From NCBI GenBank assembly GCA_009733775.1, contig WOGZ01000001.1, forward strand, positions 124,001-188,000: a stretch of 64,000 bases of DNA. Direction: 5' to 3'. Shown here piece by piece: positions 1 to 11,102 of the stretch (position 1 is the first letter of the stretch; each line of letters opens with the position of its first letter). The notes beneath the pieces are model-generated. The model saw nothing but the letters and a program-made list of their open reading frames with translations. It ran no database searches and was not told where the DNA came from. Position numbers and translations under genes: made by a program. This DNA is from Alectoria sarmentosa. Taxonomy: Eukaryota; Ascomycota; Lecanoromycetes; Lecanorales; Parmeliaceae.

Positions 1-1129
1 ACCTTGGTCGTTTCAATACCCATGCAATCCGCGAAAAAGCGTGAAACTCAACCCCGTCTCCGCCGCATGCCTTCTTCCGAAGCCTTATCAAAGACTTCGG
101 AATACCCGCTCAGACTGAAAAGGATCCATACCAACCACGTATCGTCCGCTCTTATTTCGTTTCTTAAGCACGCGCTCGCTCCGGATAGCCTCGAATGGCT
201 GTTCCTTCAAGACACCAGCATGTATGGATCGTCAGTGACCCTCGACGTAATTTATCGCGGTCCTCTACGTCGCCACCGTTCTAGCCTCACGAAGGTCATG
301 ATCGACAGCGCCAGTCAAGGAAGCCGTACGCGCGGCGTAACTGCTAGAAAGTGGATGCTTACCCGTGAAGTACTCTCCTTCATAAGCAGTGGGAAAATGA
401 GCCGACTCAGGGAGCTGGCGATGACTATTCAGTACAAAGACTGGCACTTCTTCCTGCAAAGACTACCTCAGATACCTCATCTTCGTTCGCTGTACGTACC
501 CTACATCGCCGACCACCCCTACGGTGGATCGTTGAACGTAAAGGACTTCGCCATGAGCGCCATAGATGTTGTTGCTTTGAGGCCAGAGGTACGTACATGT
601 GGGAACAGACCCTTCATATTTGTCAGCAAATTGAAGTCACATGCCGTTGAAACGACGTATTTCAATAGCGAAAGGATCTTTCTGCTCCCTAGATTTGTCC
701 CGTTTCTGGCTTCTTTGCCTTTAGAGAGCAACGCTGACTTTGAATTCTGCATAGGTGGAGCTTTGCTATCTGGGTATAAGAGAGAAGTGCTTCGAGATTC
801 TTGAAACGACAGATAGCAAGAAGTCAAAGGACGGAGCTACCACGGCCTCAGCAAATATCGGAGGTGGTGAAACTGACGACGACGATGACGACGACGCTGA
901 GGTTCACCATGACCACAATGATGATGATGACGACAGCGAGGACGAAGACCCAGCGTCCATGACTCAAACAACACAGGCGCAGGGGATGGACTCGGATATC
1001 GATCCTATCACGGACGACGATGAGCCGGATCCCGCGAGCAATGCTACTAAGATCAAGCTGAAGCTGAGAGAAATCCTATTCTATGAAGATCGTATCTCCA
1101 TCTTCAAGGCAAGACATGGACGGCTTTAG
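1..1129 (+). CDS. F-box-type protein, 5' end cut by window edge
   Basis: The frame is open from base 1, so the start and probably the F-box lie outside the window. I see two exons, 1-588 and 755-1129, with an intron of 166 nt (donor GTACGT, acceptor ATAG, CTGAC branch site). Splicing joins ALRPE to VELCYLGIREKCFEILE, a junction I recall from fungal F-box family proteins, followed by an Asp/Glu-rich stretch (about residues 220-260) and a conserved-looking end, EILFYEDRISIFKARHGRL. F-box proteins usually present substrates to SCF ubiquitin ligases, but that domain is not visible here, so the role is inferred from family resemblance only. Codon use is ordinary. The unspliced frame stops at 804. 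Confidence 0.7.
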
Positions 1130-1880
1130 ATGTTTCCGGTTTGATCTCCTCCATCTTATGTTGTAGTACGCTATCTGGGGGAGAAGTTCTGGGATGGGTG
1201 TGATACCACCATACGAGGTGACAGCAGGGCGTCAAGAGTTGCTGAGATATTGGTGCTTCCGGAACACGGACGTCAGCAATGGCGCTTGGTTCGAAATCCC
1301 AACTAAAAAGCATAGAGGTCATGGGAAGATGACGTTTGGGCGATCTGTGCCTATGATACCTCTTTACTGGTCCTTTTCTTTTGATAATGCACAATAGCAG
1401 GCCTAATGTTAGCGGCATGGGTAGCGCGGAAGATGGTAGAAACCATTCAGATACGATGATTCAACACAAGTCCCATCAGTCTTGGCGCAGAGGGCTCGTG
1501 GCTCCGAGTGACTGAACGGGTCTTATACTATATTTCCCACCTTGTCCGATTCACAACCCACGAGCAATCTGGGGGCTTGATCAGTATCAAGCCCTGGTAT
1601 GTACCTAGAATTCCGATCTCGGCCTGTCCCTCGGCTCCATTTGCAGGGGAAGAACACGACGGACGAAACATTTGAGTAGGGACTGCGATTTTGATGCCCC
1701 CATATTCGTGCTTCCAAGATGCTTGGTCCTAACCATCTCAGGCCCCACATTGGAAGTAGTCTTCAAGATATAATGAGCAATCACAAGAGAAACGCAACCG
1801 AATTGGCTCAAAGTCCATTGTTATTACTGACAATTCCCAGCTCAATCCCGTCACCTATGTACAACCATCCCCATTTCCCG
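1130..1880. other. Intergenic, convergent
   Basis: This 750-bp stretch separates two convergent genes, the F-box-type gene and the lectin-like gene. I see only short overlapping open frames on both strands, without domain-like composition or plausible splice links. It most likely holds two 3' ends. I see no RNA gene or repeat. Confidence 0.5.
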
Positions 1881-3781
1881 TCAACTCTCCAGATCTGACC
1901 TCTTCCAGCCGTTTAGATGTCGGCACAACGCGTTGTATACCGACGAGAATCGACCCACACCGCGCTGATCCTCCAAATTCCCAAAGATGTCTTGCCTCAG
2001 AGGTGCTTCCAACTGGCTCGCTTCCCGACTCCGCGGCAATTGCGCCATAACATCAACCTCATGCATATTCCAATCCTGCATATCTCTCTTCCCAATAAGA
2101 CTCTCCGTCGCCCACGTATTTTCATACCATGGACTCTGACTGATATCACTCCCATTCTGCTGATTGAACACGTAAAGGTACGTCCCGTTCGTGCTGACGT
2201 CCGTATCCGTTCCAATCGGCAACGCGGCAGCAGCGAGCGTGCCGCCAGTCATGGCCGTGTCCACGCTGTTGGTTCCGCTGTCGACGACTGCGCCCCAGGA
2301 TCTGACGCCCGAAGGGCCGGCGGTCAGGGGTGGAACGGCTTCGACGTCGGAGTTTGGTTGTTGATAGACGAGGAGCCCGAGAGCGTAAGTGAGGGAGGAG
2401 TTGGTGAGGACACTTACGGGGGCGGTGGAGATGCCTGTGGGGTTTGTGTCAGACGGTTGGAAGTGGAGGGGAGGGAATGCCAACCTTCAGCCCACTGGCC
2501 GTACGCAATGTTTGCCGGAGTCTGGTCGTTTTCGTTGGTGGTATTGTAGATGTAGTACCACAGTTTGAGCTCGTTGCTTGTATCCAAGGTCCACAGTTGA
2601 GCCGTTGCGTTGGATTCCAGCCAATCCGAGGTCATTCCAGCGTTACCATTGGTGTTCTTGTCGAAAGTAGATGATGCATTCCAAGACGAAGAGCTGCCCA
2701 GACTGAAGCTGAGCTCGTGGATGCAGTTGTCAGGTGCTCCGTAATAGAGCCGTATGCCCGCACTTTTGCCCGCGATCGCCCCAAGCCATGATCCGCTGTA
2801 GAATGCTGTCATGGCTGTGGATTCGTCTGATGCCTCGAATTTGGAGTCGCCAAGGGAACCCTCCGTCCAAGTAGTCATATTATCTGTACTGATCTTCTCT
2901 TGCAGTAGATTTGTAGAATCAATGTAGAACATGTGCGTCTGGAATGTCATTGTTAATGCTGATGGTCCCCACTGAAATTGGGCGCGGTCTCACGGTAAGA
3001 TTCCCGTTGCTTGTATAATTCACAGCTGCCAAAGGTGTTCCACCTCTTGCATTTGTAGTAATATTATTGTCCCCTCCACTCCAGCTCCCTCCTGGTGCCC
3101 TCACAGCATGCTGAACTTGTCCGGTGTAATTTTGATAGAAAAGATGGAGTAAAGGTTCGGTACTGATATTCTCGGTTAAAGTAGCGAAGCCGGTGCCATT
3201 GAAGGCTCCTTCTGTAGACGCGATTCGGGTCGCCTTAGATGCAGAGCTTGAGTTCGGCTTGCCCGACGTAGTATTGCTCGACGTAGTACTGCCAGAGGAA
3301 TTACTGCCGGGAGGAGTATTGGCCGGAGAAGATGTGGTACTTAACGAGAAAGGGTCGATCAGCTATATCCGCACGGATGATTTGCTGTAACATTGTAGAC
3401 TTACCTGCTCTTGTGCCGCACGCTCAACGGTACTGCAACAGCAACCACCACGATTGTGACCAAAAGCGCAGCAAGCAAGGCCCAGAACTTCCACCTCTTC
3501 AGAATTGAGTGCCTTTGAGGTTCTGTGGACTCTGGTGAGAGTATTTCTTTGTCGGTGTTGTTCCACGCCTCCTTCTCTGGAGCGTCATAATTGGTCTGCG
3601 GTATAGGTACTTTCTGATACTCTGCTGGAACAGCCTCGAGGCCTGCGGTGTCCGGCACCGTCCGCAGTCCATCCTGTGTATGGTCGACTTCGAGTCCAGT
3701 CTGATGGTTGACTTCCTTTTCTGAATAGGGAGCCCGCGTGTTAGGGCTGTAAGGACCGGAATCGTCACTCGGGTGTACCAT
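1881..3781 (-). CDS. Membrane-anchored fucose-specific-lectin-like protein
   Basis: Four exons on the minus strand, 3405-3781, 2994-3339, 2485-2938 and 1881-2434, give 576 residues; introns are 65, 55 and 50 nt and all phases match. The third donor is GTTGGC, weaker than usual. The N-terminus (about 97 residues) is polar and rich in Pro, Ser and acidic residues, then one hydrophobic helix (about 98-119), then a Ser/Thr/Asn linker (about 126-160). The rest repeats Trp- and Gly-rich strands such as HLFYQNYTGQVQHAVRAPGG, IRLYYGAPDNCIHELSF and LKLWYYIYNT, as in fungal fucose-specific lectins (AAL/AFL type, six-bladed propeller). Topology suggests a type II membrane protein with the lectin outside the cell. 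Family members bind fucosylated glycans; the ligand here is inference. The last 60 residues look less lectin-like, and the 3' end could be misjudged. Confidence 0.75.
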
Positions 3782-5861
3782 TGCTACGACCTTCCGCAGC
3801 GATCACGTTGGGTACGATTAAGGTCGAGCAAGACATAGGTATCACCCATTGAGAATGAAACAAAAAAGGGAAGTGTGACCTTCAATGTTTCGCGCTCAGC
3901 CTCATTTATTTGGGTTGGATCCAGCGCTAAATGATCGAGGAGGGCCGAAGGATTTGCATTGCTGCCGCCGACAAGTGCGACATGCTTGGGAGGCATTGCT
4001 GAACAGTGAACATACCCCGACTCCATTCTCAACACGTCCATGGCAGTCGATGCTGGAGCTATTAAAGGTCGGAGTTTGGGATAGACTGTGCGGCGGAATG
4101 ATGACTTCCTCCTCCTTCACCTCGCTAAGCCTTATGGCTGAGAGTATCCAATTATAGACATCTTACGGCAAATGAGGTTGATGATTTGAAGCGGACCATG
4201 TTCCTATATTATTGTACCTGAAAGTAAAGTACAGCAGTATGTACATTATGAATAGAAGCCTCTGCCATATCTGTCTATCGTGCGACAGCCGTTCAAATGC
4301 AGTGGAATATGCAACTCCCTTGGTCTTTAGACCACCTTCTCTCAAGTAACTCTCGGTGACTCTCATCTTTGCTTACTGTCATCGTTATTCACCCATCTCC
4401 TTTATCTCGTAATTTTAGGACTGATGTTCGAATGTTCAGATGTGCATCTTGAATGCAGCAATTGCAGCAATGATTTGTGCCGAGAGTGATAGACCTCGAG
4501 CATCAGAGGCTGCTAGACTCATTTTCGGGTCTAGTTCCGAGTAGCGGGTAGCTGAACGCAGCTTCGTGAAGTCAAGTCTTTATTAAACAATAACAGAGAC
4601 AGACTCGTTTGCATCGTGAGTTTATGATTGCCTGCACAAAGACAATTGTAGTATCTTTGAGAGAAGTCAAGATACTAAGAGGGTAATGGTGTTGTTCCTT
4701 GTGTTAAGACTCATTCCACTCACAGAGATTTTCCCTTTTGACCTGCTTAGCCATTGGTCCTGGGGTTCGTCGCCCTCGTTCTTGGCCAAGATTAGCGCAT
4801 CTCTGGTACTGGAGAAGAAGTCCAGACAATCCTTTCGAGTACTCAAAGACTTCTCAGGATGCCCGATTCCGAATACATTCGATTACCACAACTCTGCGAA
4901 CCAGACAACTCGCCGATTCCAAGGCGTCTACGGATTCAATGTATACGAAACAATCACCGTCAGGCATTTTCGAGATTATTTCTGCCTGTTTGAAACTGCC
5001 TTTTGACTCGTGAGACATGTTGCAGGAGCAGATCGCTTATTTCACTCCTTGTTTTGCTCCCCAGACAGTTCTTATTTATTACTCATTTTCCAACTTAAAC
5101 TAGGTACGCTGACTCGGAGATTGTGCTATAGTTCTGCGATTTCAAACTGAAGAACTTTGAACTTAATGACTGAAGCAGTGGAGAGTAATCCCAGTGCTTG
5201 GCCAAAGCGCTGACTCCGGTCAACGACAATACAATGAGAGAGGCACGATGCTGACTGGCGGGACATATGTGGCGGCCAATGGCTCTGTAGCGTGGAAGGG
5301 TTTTGGCTTCAGTGCCAACGGACCATATACATGCGCTTTCGCGTTGAGTGGGAATGGGAGTGAGATGAGAGCGCCACAGTTGCTGACGCACACTAGGCCG
5401 ATGGGTATCACACTTTCCTGGACCAATTCAATGAGAGTACACCAGCCGGTGAGACTGGCCCTTGATTGTTATACTATCAACGCGAGCCGACGAGGTAGGA
5501 GTGTGCTTTGGTTTATCGAGACTACATTTGTGGCCGTGGGTAAATGTCGTAGAAGATTGTTTTTGACATGACAAGCAGCAACGGTTGAGAAGACTTACAG
5601 AGCACAGGAGTGACGTCTCATTATCACATTCCAAGTCACGGCGCATATGGAGCCATATCCTTGAAGCTTTGGGTACCGCTGCCGATCTTATCTCCCCCAC
5701 GCTTCGGGGTAGTGGGGTGCCAAGCCGACTGCGGACCGATGGCCAATGACGATTTCTTTCAACTGGATATCCTTCGTGGTATTCCCCCCCCTCCCTTAGA
5801 TGAGGGTTTCATTCAACTCATCAATCACTTCTGCCTAATCAAATTCAACATATTCCGCAAG
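3782..5861. other. Intergenic between divergent lectin and ene-reductase genes
   Basis: About 2.1 kb upstream of two divergent genes. Several open frames of 65-125 codons overlap on both strands (for example 4686-5013 and 5194-5571 plus; 5220-5426 minus). None shows a domain I recognise. The 5194-5571 plus frame has protein-like composition (GGTYVAANGSVAWKGFGFS), so an unrecognised small gene or decayed copy there is possible, but I cannot support one. The rest is presumably promoter and 5' leader sequence. Confidence 0.4.
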
Positions 5862-7389
5862 ATGCCAGACCACCATAACATCCTTGAGTCCAAGGACCAG
5901 GATTTCAGCCACCAGAACATCGAGAATAAAGCAGCAAAAGGTATAACCTACTATACACCAGCACAGGATCCCCCAGCTGGCACAGCCTCGGATCCCCAGC
6001 CTGATGGCTCACATCCGCCCAAGCTCTTCCAGCCTTTAAAGCTGAGAGGATTGACTCTCCAGAATCGTATCATGGTCGGTCCATCCGCCCCAGCACACAG
6101 CAAGTCACCGCTAACGAGGTCTATAGCTCTCTCCATTGTGCCAATACTCGGCAGAGAACGGCCATCACACCGCCTGGCACCTCACTCATCTGGGCGGCAT
6201 CATCCAACGAGGGCCGGGATTGGCGATGGTCGAGGCTACATCAGTAACAGCAGAAGGTCGGATCACACCGGAAGACTCTGGCCTATGGCTAGATTCGCAA
6301 ATGGAACCCTTGAAAAAAATCGTCGAGTTCGCGCACAGTCAAGGTCAAAACATTGGTATCCAACTCTGTCACGCTGGACGAAAAGCATCGACAGTGGCAC
6401 CATGGTTAAGCTCGGGGGGCGTGGCTACTAAAGAGGTCAATGGCTGGCCTGACGAAGTTTTGGCTCCCAGTGCTATTCCTTATAGCGAAAAGCTGCCGTT
6501 CCCCAAAGAAATGACAATAGATGACATCGAGAGTATGAAGAAGGCGTTCGTTGAATCTGTCAAGCGGGCTGTTGCTTGCGGCTTTGACGTGATTGAGATC
6601 CACAATGCACAGTAAGTGTTCCAATCAGATGCCAGTCTCATCACGAGTTCTTGGCTTACAACGTCCGCAGCGGATGTACGTATTTTCGGAGTCCATGTTT
6701 CCTCTCTTGAACCAAATATTGAGTCTTGAGACATGTCTTGGGAGCTCTCACTCTCTAGACGTGTTCCAACGCTCGTCATACCCCCTTAAGCAAGCAAGAC
6801 TGACTCCGAAATAGACCTCCTCCACTCCTTCGTCTCCCCAGCAAGCAACAAGCGCACAGACTCATATGGTGGTAGCTTCGATAACCGCACCCGTCTCACA
6901 CGCGAGTTAGTTGAGCTGACCCGTGCTAATATCCCTAATGACATGCCCCTTTTTCTGCGAATCTCCGCCACTGACTGGCTCGAGGGAGAAAAGGATATGG
7001 AAAGCTGGAAGGTTGAAGACACTGTGAAACTGGCAGGAATCATAGCAGACATGGGCGTCGATCTCCTAGACGTGAGCAGTGGCGGAAACCATCCAAAGCA
7101 AAAGCTTAAGACGGGTCCGGGATATCAGGCGCCGTTTGCTAAAGCGGTGAAAGAGAAGCTGGGCGACAAGTTGGCTGTTGGCGTTGTCGGAACTATCACT
7201 AGCGGAAAACAGGCACAGCAATTGCTTGAGGAAGGGCTCGATCTTGCTATTGTGGGCAGGATGTTCCAAAAGAATCCAGGATTGGTGTGGACTTGGGCCG
7301 AAGAATTGGGTGTGCAAGTGAATGTAGCCAACCAGATTCGTTGGGGCTTTGGTGGAAGACCGGGCGCGCCCAAGAAGGGGAAAATGTAA
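5862..7389 (+). CDS. Old-yellow-enzyme-type NADH:flavin oxidoreductase (YqjM class)
   Basis: Four exons, 5862-6074, 6127-6611, 6671-6675 and 6815-7389, give 425 residues, a normal length for the fungal YqjM-like class. Visible motifs are NRIMLSPLCQYSAENGH (FMN site), HLGGIIQRGPGL, IQLCHAGRKAS, the catalytic pair in EIHNAHGYLLHSF (His at about 230 and 233), SYGGSFDNR, and VGVVGTITSGKQAQ followed by LAIVGR for the phosphate site. These enzymes use FMN and NAD(P)H to reduce activated C=C bonds; the substrate cannot be told. Exon 3 would be only 5 nt (cggat), needed to read H-G-Y. The first intron has the weak donor GTCGGT but an ideal GCTAAC branch site. I chose the Met at 5862 because upstream in-frame residues are not family-like. 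It converges on a P450 gene 330 bp away. Confidence 0.88.
6671..6675 (+). other. Predicted 5-nt micro-exon
   Basis: The bases cggat lie between an acceptor (CCGCAG ending 6670) and a donor (GTACGT from 6676). They complete the codons for His, Gly and Tyr of the active-site HGY motif across introns of 59 and 139 nt. Skipping this exon shifts the frame and loses the catalytic motif. This is inferred from frame and family conservation; no transcript evidence is available. Confidence 0.7.
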
Positions 7390-7719
7390 ATGGTACGGAG
7401 CTGGACGTAAGCGACGAATGGGACGATGTATATGAATATCGATGATTATGTAATGGAAGCGTGGCAGAGTAGACAATTCGAAACAAGCTTACTTTCTTTC
7501 TGCTCAGAGCGTGCTTGGACATGTACGACTGGTTCATATACTAGTACATTATATGCACAGTAGCTTTGGACACCCCAGGAGCCTTCATAGAGCATCGTAC
7601 CAGACAGAGCGTATAAGTCATCTAGGGAGCCGTTCAGCATTTCCATCAAAACACTCTTCAGTACTCGGCATATCCATCTCGAGAATCCCAAAGGCTTTAG
7701 CAACGCGGAATGCAATGGC
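7390..7719. other. Convergent 3' spacer
   Basis: A 330-bp spacer between the ends of the ene-reductase and P450 genes. It should hold both 3' untranslated regions. I see no other feature. Confidence 0.5.
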
Positions 7720-9584
7720 TCACCACCCTTCAAGCGGCTTGATCCTCACATGCAGCCCGTTCCTCGGCCTCGCAGTAACACCCCCCTTTATGTCGAGCTT
7801 GAAATCCTTGTCCGCGTTCTTAAACTCGAACCTGCCTATTACAGCAGCTACAAGACACGCAAACTCCGCTTTGGCAAAAGCTTGACCGATGCAGCTCCTA
7901 GGCCCGTGTAAGAACGTCAGAAAAGCGTAATTGCTCTCCGCGCCGCCTGAGTTGGCTTTGCCGGGACCCATCCATCTAGATAAAAATGGTCATTAAATCT
8001 TTGAATATAAAGTAAGAGGCAAATGGTAATCTATCGTAATTACCTGTCTGGGTTGAATCTGTCCGCGTCTGGCCCCCACAGCGAAGTAGCTGTGTTGACA
8101 GCCCACGGTGACAGCAAGATTTTGGTTCCTTTGGGAACATATTGACCGAGGATACTTGTATCGCGTCCCGCTTCACGAAGGGTAACCGGTACGGGAGAGT
8201 AGACTCTTAGCACCTCGTTGCAGACAGCATATAGGTAAAGACATTTCTCTAGGGAAGCAGCAGTGACGGTCTCTGTATTGTCGATGGCTGGCAGATTGGC
8301 TCGGATCTCCTCACGGAGACGTGTTTGAACCTCGGGGTGTAGACACAGTAAGTAGAAGGCCCAGGTCATCGCCGAGGCTGTTGTTTCGTGACCAGCGGCA
8401 AGAAAAGTCATCATTTGATTGACGAGGTCTTCTTCGCTGAAACCGCCAGATTCGAGAGCCACGGAGAGAATATCGGCATCAACTCGTGTCTCTTTTTGGT
8501 CAAGCTTTTCTTTCTTTTTGCGTACAAGCTCACGGCAGATTTCCTTGATCGTGTTGGACGACTCTAATATTTTGTTGTTGTGGGCCACTGGTAGCGCACG
8601 CAGAAACCACTGAGGTAAGAACAAACCCAAGAGACCCATTACCTGCTGTTGGCGGGACGGCATGAAGACGCTGCGGTACGTAACATTGATCTTTGTGTCC
8701 GGGTTGTCGATTGCGTCAAAATCATGACCCATTCCTGCAAGACCAATGATGTCGAGCGTGGCGCGGCTTGACCAACCTGAAATCTCGACTATAGCGGCGT
8801 CATCGATGCTTGTGACTGATCCTTTACCCTCTTTTCGTGCTACTGACATTAACCCGTTGACTAGCTTAGTAGACTTCTCCCAAAAGACTGGGTACAGATC
8901 CTTGACATGGCGGAAGGCAAACGCTGGCATGAGGTTTTTGCGTTGTCTCTGCGTGAAGACATCAGCCCTGTCAGCTAAGCGACTCGATGGTCCATACCTT
9001 GTGCTCATCGCCTTCAGCTAAGAGAATACCAATGCCTAATATTCTGCCTAAACCATTTCTCAGCATTTGCGGTTTGATGAAATCGTAACTCTTGGTCGTG
9101 AGAACTTCGCTCAATGCTTGCGGGCTTGTCACAAGCAGTCTAAAATTCAAATGAGAATTAATAAAAGTTATCCTTAATCAAACTTGGTTAATTCACCTTC
9201 CCTGATTGAGTATACTTGTGTAATATATCAATCCATCGTTGGAAATATTGTTAATCCAATCCTTATGTGGCTCGCCAGTTGGCTCTGCTGATATCCTCTT
9301 GAATTGCCCGTTGAAAAATGAGCCACCCTACAATCTAATGTTAGCTTGAAACGTTATGGGGGTGTCTCGGGACCCACTTTGGGCTGAGGCAAATGCCTGA
9401 AGGGAGTGAAGAGCTTCGGATATAGGACAGCTTGCCACAATAGACCGAGTAGGATGTGTAGTGCCTCTAGAGCCACGAAGGTTTTGACATAAGATGCAGA
9501 GATGGAGTATTTAGGAGCATTGTGCACAAGGACAAATGAGCCTGCGACAGAGCTCAGAGCCATTGACAACCAAGGCAAATCCAT
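7720..9584 (-). CDS. Cytochrome P450 monooxygenase
   Basis: Five exons on the minus strand, 9378-9584, 9197-9327, 8998-9139, 8044-8948 and 7720-7975, encode 546 residues with matching phases (introns 50, 57, 49 and 68 nt). Residues about 5-60 hold hydrophobic segments for ER membrane anchoring, then a Pro-rich hinge (FRHLPQPKGGSFF). The I-helix is FLAAGHETTASAMTW, the K-helix ExxR is NEVLRVYSPVPVTLREA, and the Pro-rich motif is ADRFNPDRW. The heme loop is FLHGPRSCIGQAFAKAEF with the ligand Cys near residue 490; Phe-Leu-His-Gly replaces the textbook FGxG, a variant I recall in several fungal families. P450s insert oxygen into organic substrates using NADPH-P450 reductase; the substrate is unknown. 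The ene-reductase next door makes joint action conceivable but unproven. Confidence 0.9.
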
Positions 9585-10760
9585 TTTGCGAGTTTGGTAA
9601 ACTCCAGAGGCAAGGAAGATTCGTGATTAAGATGAAGACTAAATTTTGCAAAGTGTAACGAAAGAAGATTGTGGTGGAAATGTGCAAAATGATGAGGATG
9701 AAAGGGGAGACAACAGGTCAACAACCGAGATCAAAGGGTGGTTGGTGGAAGGTGCGATATCTAACCAGACCAAGCGGTCATTCGCAACTTAGACCTGCTG
9801 AACCAAAGTCAAGTAGGTCATACTTGTACGTCTGATGAAGAATGAATAAGCACCAACGGGACGGAAACTCGGCATCGGCAATTTCTGATCCCGACGCCAC
9901 CGGCCATGGAACATCTGAATCCCCGCTCCCGCTCCCTTTCTCCTCTCACTCTTCGGAGGTTCGCAAGCCATGTCATGTTTAGCTCGTGAAACGCCTCAAA
10001 TGTAGAGCTTTAGAGAGTAATCATTGACAAATTTCGCCTTGATGCTAGGACAAATTCCCCTTTCCGCACAACATCTGCCAAATTCTCTTTCCATTGATTG
10101 GGGTCATGTGAGACATGCTCATACGTGGGATGATTTCAGGAACACTGCTGAACAGCTCAAAAGTCAGATTTAAGACGTGTGAAATTGTTCACCCTATCTC
10201 CATCATACGATATAACATACAGCCATGAAGGGGATCCAGTGCAGCAAACGCGATTTGATTCCTACAAAAGGAGCCGAGAAGGTAACAAACACAGAGCATG
10301 GATTGCGGTGCCTGGCAGATTTCGGCAGATTATTGGAAAAATTCACACTATGAAGCATGCAGACATTATAAGAGACCATACAGAACCCACTGTATGAGTG
10401 TGTCACGAGAAAGGCTATGTGCGTCGATTATATCGTACTTGATTCTCTGGAATAAAGAAGGCAGGTAAATATTTCTAAATCAGATATCCCGTGCTAGCAC
10501 ACACTAGCACTAGCGCTGCGCTGGTGGCATCGCCGTGTGGAGATTAGCGTAAACTTCCTTAACCTCAACCTCTTTCCAAACCAGCCTACTGACACTCTAC
10601 TTATCAATACATCCTCTTTCGCTTAAAAAAAAACAAGTACCTGGCGATTTCAGGGTCCCTGCATCTGAACCACAATCGTCGAGCAGCAACCTCACCCGCA
10701 GTCTGCGAGACAAACGTCCTGTCCGCCTCGAAACCCCCCCCCCCCCCACCAAAAAAAACT
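9585..10760. other. Divergent intergenic region, P450 and small basic protein
   Basis: About 1.2 kb upstream of two divergent genes. It has no gene I can support. A repeat of GCTAGCACACACTAGCAC type lies near 10,493-10,513, and a run of 14 C lies just before the plus-strand start codon. Confidence 0.45.
10734..10747 (+). repeat. C14 homopolymer in a 5' leader
   Basis: Fourteen consecutive C are followed by ACC, eight A and the ATG at 10761. The tract would lie in the 5' untranslated region of the small basic protein gene. The exact length may be a sequencing artefact. Confidence 0.8.
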
Positions 10761-11102
10761 ATGCCCTCCCGCTCCAATCCCAACACACCCACCTCTCTCA
10801 AACCCAAAACAGCGCGCACTCTCAAAAACAAGCGGCAGCAGACCCAGCGTCTAGCCAAGAACAAAATCACAAAGCCCACACCACGCACAAGCCAAGCAAT
10901 AAGAAAAGCAGCGCCGTTGTCGAAAAAGAAGGCCAAGAAGGTGGAGAAGAAGATTGGATATGCGAGGAAGAGAGCAATGGAGGAGGCCGGGGAGGTAGAG
11001 ATGAAGGATGTAGTAGACTCTGGTGGCAAGGCCGGGAAATCGGATAGGGCAGTGAGGGGAGGAAAAGGCGATGTTGATATTGAGATGGATGGGCTGGATT
11101 GA
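10761..11102 (+). CDS. Small lysine/arginine-rich protein, possible ribosome-biogenesis factor
   Basis: A single exon of 113 residues. The first half is strongly basic (KTARTLKNKRQQTQRLAKNK), followed by PLSKKKAKKVEKKIGYARKR, a probable nuclear localisation signal and short helix, then an acidic, Gly-rich tail. The shape resembles small fungal ribosome-biogenesis proteins such as the Alb1 group, but I do not see the HSRAARRA core typical of Alb1, so the name is only a suggestion. Coding status rests on a clean frame, coherent composition and the lack of a competing frame. Neighbours give no clue. Confidence 0.55.
   Translation: MPSRSNPNTPTSLKPKTARTLKNKRQQTQRLAKNKITKPTPRTSQAIRKAAPLSKKKAKKVEKKIGYARKRAMEEAGEVEMKDVVDSGGKAGKSDRAVRGGKGDVDIEMDGLD

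Noticed and set aside
1285..1300. GGTTCGAAATCC resembling a tRNA B box
   Set aside because: It has one extra base against the B-box consensus, and no A box or acceptor stem pairs around it.
4686..5013. Two overlapping plus frames of about 90-106 codons
   Set aside because: Neither frame has protein-like composition throughout and I found no splice links to make a family-like product.
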